A stretch of 49,240 nt of DNA from Chromera velia (lineage: Eukaryota > Sar > Chromeraceae). The stretch spans positions 45,468 through 94,707 of the forward strand of contig JAHBMJ010001769.1 of the NCBI GenBank assembly GCA_018398765.1. Reading direction: 5' to 3'. The notes below the pieces were generated by a model. That model did not search any database. It was not told the origin of the DNA and saw only the letters and a program-made list of their open reading frames with translations. Below, piece by piece: positions 47,274 to 49,240 of the stretch; the first letter of the stretch is position 1; the number at the start of each line of letters is the position of its first letter. The translations under genes and the position numbers were made by a program.

Positions 47274-47989
47274 GACTCAGAGAGAGACTCAGAGAGAGCC
47301 GAGCCGAAAAGCAAGGACAAAGAAAGAATCGTGGGGTGCATGTATCCCCCGCGGCCCGCCCTCTGTTTCGTGTGCGCTTCTTGAGTCGATGTGCAGGTCC
47401 CTGAGCTCTGCTTTGGTTGCTTTCCTTTTAGTCTCCTTTTCTGGGTCCATGAAGTGAGCAACTGACTGGCAACATGGACGGCATCACTGCGGTGTTTTCT
47501 CCCCATGTGTTGCTTTGTCTTCTGTCCTCCTGTTTTCTACAGATAGTCCGTGGGGCGCGCTTCGTCCTTTTGCGTTCTCTTCGTTTTTCAAAGGCATGAA
47601 CGAGGAATGTGAGAGAAAGGGTGAAGCCACTGAAGCGGACCAAAACTTTTAATTCGAGATAAACAGAGCAGAATTGACTGGTCGATAATTGCATTTATGT
47701 ATGTTTGTTTCGATTGTAACAGTTGAGTTTGTGGGGTGCAATGACATTGAGTCAGCACGGCTCGTGTGCAGAATGGATTTTCTCATAAGTTTCTCCTCCC
47801 TTTTCTTCTTTGCCCAATTAAAACGGACGAGTGGTAATTAATGATTGGCTCCCCCCCCCCCCCCCCCNCCCCAAAGTGAAGGTAAGTCAGACAGAGCCGA
47901 AAGGATGTGGATTCAATCCTCTTTTCTTCTTTGCATCTGGGGAGGCATAGGGAGAGAGTTGAATCAACACACCGAATCGGATGCTAGTC
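47274..47989. other. Intergenic, no gene seen
   Basis: Mixed sequence with a C run at 47851-47867 ending in N. Nothing supportable is present. Confidence 0.5.
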
Positions 47990-48350
47990 ATTGCTAGATC
48001 GGATGCAAAGAAACTTTATACAATTTATGTATGTGAGTTTTTAGACTCAAAAGCGACTGTGGGTCTTGAGAGAACAAGATTTTGAAGTTGGCGACTGTGT
48101 TCTGTGACAGTTCTGAGTTCTCAGCTAGGTTCTCAGCTTTACCTATATATGTAGAGAGTCTAAATTACTGTCTAATTTCTATTCGATTTCTACATGATTT
48201 AGATTTATTATTTATAGAAACTTTGAATGTCTAGAAAATTGATTGATTGATTGATTGATATGTTCCGCCCTAGGGCCTTCCCGCTATGTCTATCTGTCGC
48301 CAGAGCTAGCAGGGGTTAAATGCGTCTAGTAAATTAACCTCTACAGGATT
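47990..48350. repeat. AT-rich island with (GATT)n
   Basis: An AT-rich stretch containing a (GATT)n run at about 48240-48258. It ends in GC-normal sequence at the beginning of the region before the retroelement tail. Confidence 0.5.
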
Positions 48351-48578
48351 ACATTATGTTCGGGGCCGGAGCCTTAGACCTGCGTGCCAGTTATCTGACG
48401 TCCGCCTTGCACCATATATTCATGTACATTACTCCACACCATGCACGCATACATGCAATGACACATCCTAGGACACATCTTATCACGATACATGAATTTC
48501 TTGCCTTGCTCTTCAAAACCATTGCTACTGCCAACAAACTTGGATGCAGTTGAATTACGGTCCCGGGATAATATTAAG

Positions 48579-49168
48579 TTATGCTTGATTTTCTCTGACG
48601 AAGTGCGAGTAAAAGACAGAATGACAGGGGGCAGGGGTGGAGCGATAGTATGCATCTTCTATTAGTTTTGCGACCTTATACCTACATGCAAAGCCTGTTT
48701 CTCTTGCTCTTTTCATTTGATAAAGCATACCGATCAGATCTTCTACCTTAGAACGCGGCTCTCTGTTTCTTTTCCCTTTCTCTTCTTTGTTGTAGACTTC
48801 TGCATCGAATCTGCGAGCTGTTTGACAGTCACATCTCAAAAAGCATCCTTAAGTTCCTCTTTATATCTCCCCCACACTCTTCATCTCATTAAAATTCTTT
48901 TTATGAGTGTGTTCACATAGTAGTCTGCTTCGTTGACCAAAAAGGTGAACAGGGCCATTTTATTGATTTTTCTATCCCCTTCTGACTTTCTTACATGCTT
49001 TGCTCTTTTATTTCTCTCATCTGTCCACCCTTGTACCAGATAGCCAATGCATTCCTCCCTTTCCCATTGATGCACTGGGCATTCTGTGAGTACGTGAACC
49101 TCATCCTCGAGGACTGAAAGGCCAAGCAAGTCAAAACATAATGGACAAATTCGTTTCTCAAGTGGCAC
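48579..49168 (-). mobile_element. LINE-type retrotransposon tail with zinc knuckle
   Basis: Reading leftward from 49168, the frame gives LEKRICPLCFDLLG, then LEDEVHVLTECPVHQWERE. The CxxC...H...C spacing with an ED-E-H-L-x-x-CP context is the standard C-terminal knuckle after the reverse transcriptase of non-LTR elements. The frame stops at 48881. A second frame at 48839-48579 (CDCQTARRFDAEVYNKEE) may be its shifted continuation. Further right no intact reverse transcriptase is visible before the edge. It is a 5'-truncated or decayed copy. Confidence 0.7.
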
Positions 49169-49240
49169 TCTCTATTTACCTGTCTGTGACACTCTTCCTT
49201 TTATGACGGCGAAGCTTCTTTGATCTCATGAGGACATAAT

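Overview
The window is nuclear DNA of a photosynthetic eukaryote. It has spliceosomal introns, long intergenic stretches of simple sequence, one assembly gap (18947-19240) and degenerate non-LTR retrotransposon pieces. A seven-exon light-harvesting (LHC) gene whose product begins with a signal peptide and a phenylalanine-led transit region points to a complex plastid of red-algal origin. A composition of roughly half GC, poor gene density and K/E/R/S-rich low-complexity proteins make a chromerid such as Chromera velia my best guess. This is inference; another secondary-plastid alga is possible. The standard genetic code applies, since TAA, TAG and TGA all serve as terminators.

Layout. 1-2350 (-): an unrecognised gene running off the left edge, interrupted by an in-frame TAG and two frame breaks. 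3550-7520 (+): a five-exon coiled-coil gene ending in an SH3 domain, with a 59-bp tandem array in intron 2 and a hairpin-bearing duplication of an exon end in intron 3. 7521-18946: about 11 kb of microsatellite-rich sequence without a supportable gene. 19378-22952 (-): the LHC gene, 299 aa, with all phases consistent. 23781-27738 (+): a divergently placed gene for a low-complexity, probably nuclear, 567-aa protein with a compact conserved-looking C-terminal domain; its second intron holds a (TTC)n tract of about 350 bp. 28-38 kb: decayed sequence with retrotransposon pieces, AT-rich islands, a (GAAA)n tract of about 560 bp and scattered minus-strand exons of a coiled-coil gene or pseudogene. 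39098-45209 (-): a five-exon gene for a 1583-aa protein combining four membrane segments, a six-cysteine run, MORN-type repeats and a DUF900-type alpha/beta hydrolase split by long disordered insertions. 45791-47047 (+): a divergent gene for a protein with a twin-arginine hydrophobic segment suggesting a thylakoid-lumen destination. The right end holds the zinc-knuckle tail of a LINE-type retroelement.

The genes do not form a pathway. Two pairs are head-to-head and may share promoters: LHC with the Ser-rich gene, and the hydrolase with the candidate lumenal protein. Rebuilding the introns shows a strong splice-site habit: 16 of 22 inferred donors have C at intron position +3 (consensus G|GTCNGT instead of GTRAGT) and most acceptors end in TGCAG. 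Several introns pass directly from the donor into GTCN tetranucleotide repeats. I consider this the most interesting pattern in the window.
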